Source: Diphasiastrum complanatum
Lineage: Eukaryota > Streptophyta > Lycopodiopsida > Lycopodiales > Lycopodiaceae
Length of the DNA: 64,000 nt
Direction of reading: 5' to 3'
Assembly (NCBI GenBank): GCA_029204225.1
Contig: CM055098.1
Span: 7,280,746-7,344,745 of the forward strand
Shown here: positions 60,990 to 64,000 of the stretch, piece after piece
Numbering within the stretch: the stretch's first letter is position 1
Layout of the letters: the number at the start of each line of letters is the position of its first letter
Program-made: the position numbers and the translations under genes
Notes under the pieces: generated by a model
Seen by the model: the letters and a program-made list of their open reading frames with translations, nothing else
Told to the model about the DNA's origin: nothing
The model's database searches: none

Positions 60990-63900
60990 TTCGCTGGGTG
61001 AAGATGGAGATTAAATGGCTTTTGGTTACGTTTTTACTGATTCCATGGGCTTTTTACTAAGTCGTTATAGACTACGTGTAATTTAAGGCAGTTAAAGCTA
61101 TAGTGAAATCGTAATGGCTTAAAAACTGCGTGAATTAAATTCCAGATGCATACCTTGGTTTTTTTCGCGTATTTGTTGCATTGGTTCCATTTTGCAAAAT
61201 CATTGGTAAAAATTCTATGAGCACGTTATTGTCCGTTAAACGATATGTTTTTTGTGGACATTGCTCGATTAGGAAAGTATACCCGTAATGATTTAACTGA
61301 ACGAAGATTTTATCATTTTTTTTCGGTTTTTTTCTATGCAAATGGATTGAATGAAATTCTAGTGAAGGGGTGGCAATGAGAATTCGCCCGCCATCACTCG
61401 ACCGTGATGACCCCTTGTAATATTAAAACACATGGTTGCAAGTTTTGGACCACGATGTGTAGGAATTTCCTTAGGGCAATAAATAGAAAAAACCGAATGC
61501 AAAATCTATCTAATCGATTATTAGCCATTATGATATACAGCTTGGGCTTAAAAACAAAAATTCTTCCGGTGAGTAAAGCCCGAAAGTTGTTGTTGACTGG
61601 ATAAACCGTTTGTCGTTGCACAACGTCCCAGAGTAAACAAAAGCGAATTTCGTCGGTGCTTTGGGTCAAGCCTCAAGAGAGTGCAACCCATGGAACTGTG
61701 ACTGGGCTGAATTCCTGGAGGAATTCTGTAAAGCTTTTTTCACAGTTAAACGATATTTGCTTTAATAACTGCATTGGGCAACCGAAGGTGTCGTTTTTTT
61801 GGAAACAGACACGGACAAAAACGGCCTAGAAGCCTACAAGGGAAAGACTAATTTGGAACGAAAAAATTGTTTTCTTGCTGTGTTTGAAGCTGGGGGCGTA
61901 CCAACACTGTTTGTTGTTTAGAACAGGAAAAACCCGGTTCATTCTTCCCCATTTCTAAATCTGTCACTCAAGGCATAAATACTTTGATCCTTTCGGTGAC
62001 CGTAAAGATTGTGAAAAGGGGCCAAGAAGTGGAGGGCCTTTGTGGAGGAAGAACCTGTGGAATGGGACGCAGACAATTCCAAAATGAAGATCGGAAACTA
62101 ACTAAATTAGTTGACCATAGTATGGTCGTAAGTCTTAGTGATGCCAAATACTATCGGTCATAAAACGGGTGTTTTGTCGGAAATTTGAGTCACGACCCCT
62201 TTTTGGATATCTCAAATTTACAAAACCAGAAACCCGGCAAGCTATTTCTTTAAATAAGATATATTGGTGAATTTCTTAACTCATTAATTAACCTGATTTT
62301 TTTGTGATTCCTTGGAAGGTAATTTTAATAACCTGTTGACCATGGACGATGTCACAGGAATGGTTAATGGAAGCGTTTCTATAATTCTTTTCTGTACTTG
62401 AATCTTCAAGAAATCCTTTTCTGATTTACGGGTTAATTCTCAAGCTTGGTAACGAAGAAGATCTTTGGTTTAGTCACTGTGTTGGGACATCATTGGTATT
62501 TGCTAACAATGATGCAACATTTCTTTGGCTTTCAAGATTTTCTCGTATCTTTTCTTTGAAACTTCTCCTGAGCAAATCACAAAGGGCATGCACTCCTTGG
62601 AAACTCGTAAACGTTTCCTGTAAAAAAGGGGAAGAAAGAGGAAGAAAAGAGAGTTATCAGAGAGAAATATCTGTCAAAGATTCCAGGATGTTATATCGAT
62701 GATGGACCTGTTTCTATAATCAGAAACGATAGGATATTCAGATATTACAGAAATCCTTTATGGATTATAGTAGAAATCTGGTTTGAAGATTTAAGGAGGG
62801 GAAAATTAGAAAGCACTCTTGCAGTAGAAAAGTGGCTGATAACAAGTCCGATTGATTTGTGTCAGAACTATTGAATTCTATTGCTAGATGGGGGTTTGTT
62901 GAAACCTGTTCCTTGCTAGAAGTAGTCAGCTTGATCTTAGTATGGACTGAGATCCGTGGGTTGATGCAAGGAAAGAAATTTATGCTAACAATTTATTCTT
63001 TTGGGTGAATCTCCGGTTGAGATTTTTTGGATGTGAAATAGCACTCTTTGAGAAATATTCTCTCTTAGAGGATAACCAAGTTACAGGATTCTCGGCTGTG
63101 AAAGTGTTGTGTACAGGTCTGGAGATATTTGTAAAGATATGCTATGTAGTGAATCTTTGTGGGATCATAAAGCCTTTTGTACAAACTTTTAATCTTGTGG
63201 ATCTACAAAGTATTCCATGAACTAAGTTATTCGCATGCATAAACTAGTTGTTGGTACATAGGCATATTGATGAGAATTGTGTTTGAGACAATTTCTCACT
63301 GGGTTATAGTAATTTCTCATTGTGAATTGCTTGTTAACCTAGGATTGATTTAGAATCAGATTAAATGTGGTGTTTTGGTAAAACACCTAGACATTACTTT
63401 GTAGACCAGCAACTCCATGCATAGCACATACAAAATGCTACGGCATTCCTACTCACATCATTAGTGGCCAAGAGCAGGTGCCGGACATGAACAAAGATAC
63501 ATCCACATTAGCTTGCATACATGTGTACAAAGATGACTGTTCTGAGTTTCCATCACTTCTACGAAGGTGAAAGGCAGATTCAGGAAGATAAAAAAGAACA
63601 AAGCTGATCAAACGAAGTCACTATTTCCACGTAGCCTAACAAATAACAACACTCATAGCCCTATTTGGCTATATACAGATCCGCTCTTCAAACATGCCCA
63701 AAGAAATCAACCTGTAATTCTAATGTTGTGTGGTACAGCACAATACAAGAATGGACATGCATGGGGAGTTGTTTATCCCATAAGCACTCTCAAATTATGG
63801 CGTCGGCTGTAGGATGACATGAGTTTTAGCATTCACTAGTTCCCTCGCCAAGGTGCTGGACTATGGGATGAGCCTGTGGGGGACTTCCTGGACCTAGGTG

Positions 63901-64000
63901 TGGCACCACCCTGTTGGAAGATTGGCTATGGTAATATGGGATGCCCTAGTCATGAGAAATGTGTTGGAATGTAAATGGAATTGCTTACATTACCATAGGT
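60990..64000. other. No gene recognised to the window end
   Basis: Both strands were read for carrier exons, retrotransposon motifs and other families without success. Short open frames (61404-61604, 62493-62702, 63005-63220, 63567-63812) have no recognisable features. It may be intron of the carrier gene or intergenic. Confidence 0.45.

Noticed and set aside
58029-64000. Search for the upstream exons of the NDT-like carrier
   Set aside because: No carrier signature or flanking splice sites were found on the minus strand; they are presumed to lie beyond the window.

Overview
The window is nuclear DNA of a large-genome land plant, most likely a gymnosperm or a fern. The evidence is dense, nested Ty3/gypsy and Ty1/copia retrotransposons, very long introns packed with these elements, many long GA/CT microsatellites, and two ordinary plant-type nuclear genes. 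Only parts of two host genes are present; everything else is transposon-derived or non-coding. The exact species cannot be told from the sequence.

Host gene 1 (+ strand) is a mitochondrial-type fumarylacetoacetate hydrolase (FAHD2-like) gene. I model it as ten exons from 11440 to 48704 that join in frame to 371 codons plus a stop. Exons 4-10 (36282-48704) are secure from conserved protein sequence. Exons 1-3 (11440-11656, 35215-35290, 35983-36078) are inferred from splice sites, matching intron phases and weak family resemblance. If right, intron 1 is 23.6 kb and intron 5 is 6.9 kb, both filled with retrotransposons. Host gene 2 (- strand) is the 3' half of a mitochondrial-carrier gene of the plant NAD+ transporter (NDT) type, with exons at 58028-57934, 57727-57639, 57496-57402 and 57187-56813. 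Its 5' exons lie beyond the window.

Layout. 1-1466: decayed gypsy-type gag. 2914-7330: copia remnant with 5' LTR, primer binding site, gag, integrase and RT, interrupted by a second LTR. 8047-11438: GA arrays and an L1-like ORF1 remnant. 12551-34150 (inside intron 1 of the FAH gene): gypsy fragment G1, a LINE fragment, gypsy G2 (14942-21058), copia C2 (about 21350-24407, same family as 2914-7330 but inverted), a hAT transposase split by gypsy G3 (25078-31344), and another gypsy fragment. 38132-43270 (intron 5): gypsy G4 followed by a copia RT fragment. 44909-45313 (intron 6): a complete 405-bp TRIM element whose two LTRs each carry a tRNA-like sequence with A and B boxes. 46356-46809 (intron 6): a 454-bp hairpin-ended element with an 11-bp target duplication. 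50905-53934: copia C3 (-). 54610-55088 and 59127-59648: LTR plus primer-site remnants. 59649-64000: no recognised genes.

The most unusual object is the TRIM at 44909-45313. It resembles the known Cassandra TRIMs, which carry 5S rRNA in their LTRs, but here the Pol III-type module is tRNA-like. All recognised LTR elements use primer sites matching the 3' end of initiator tRNA-Met.
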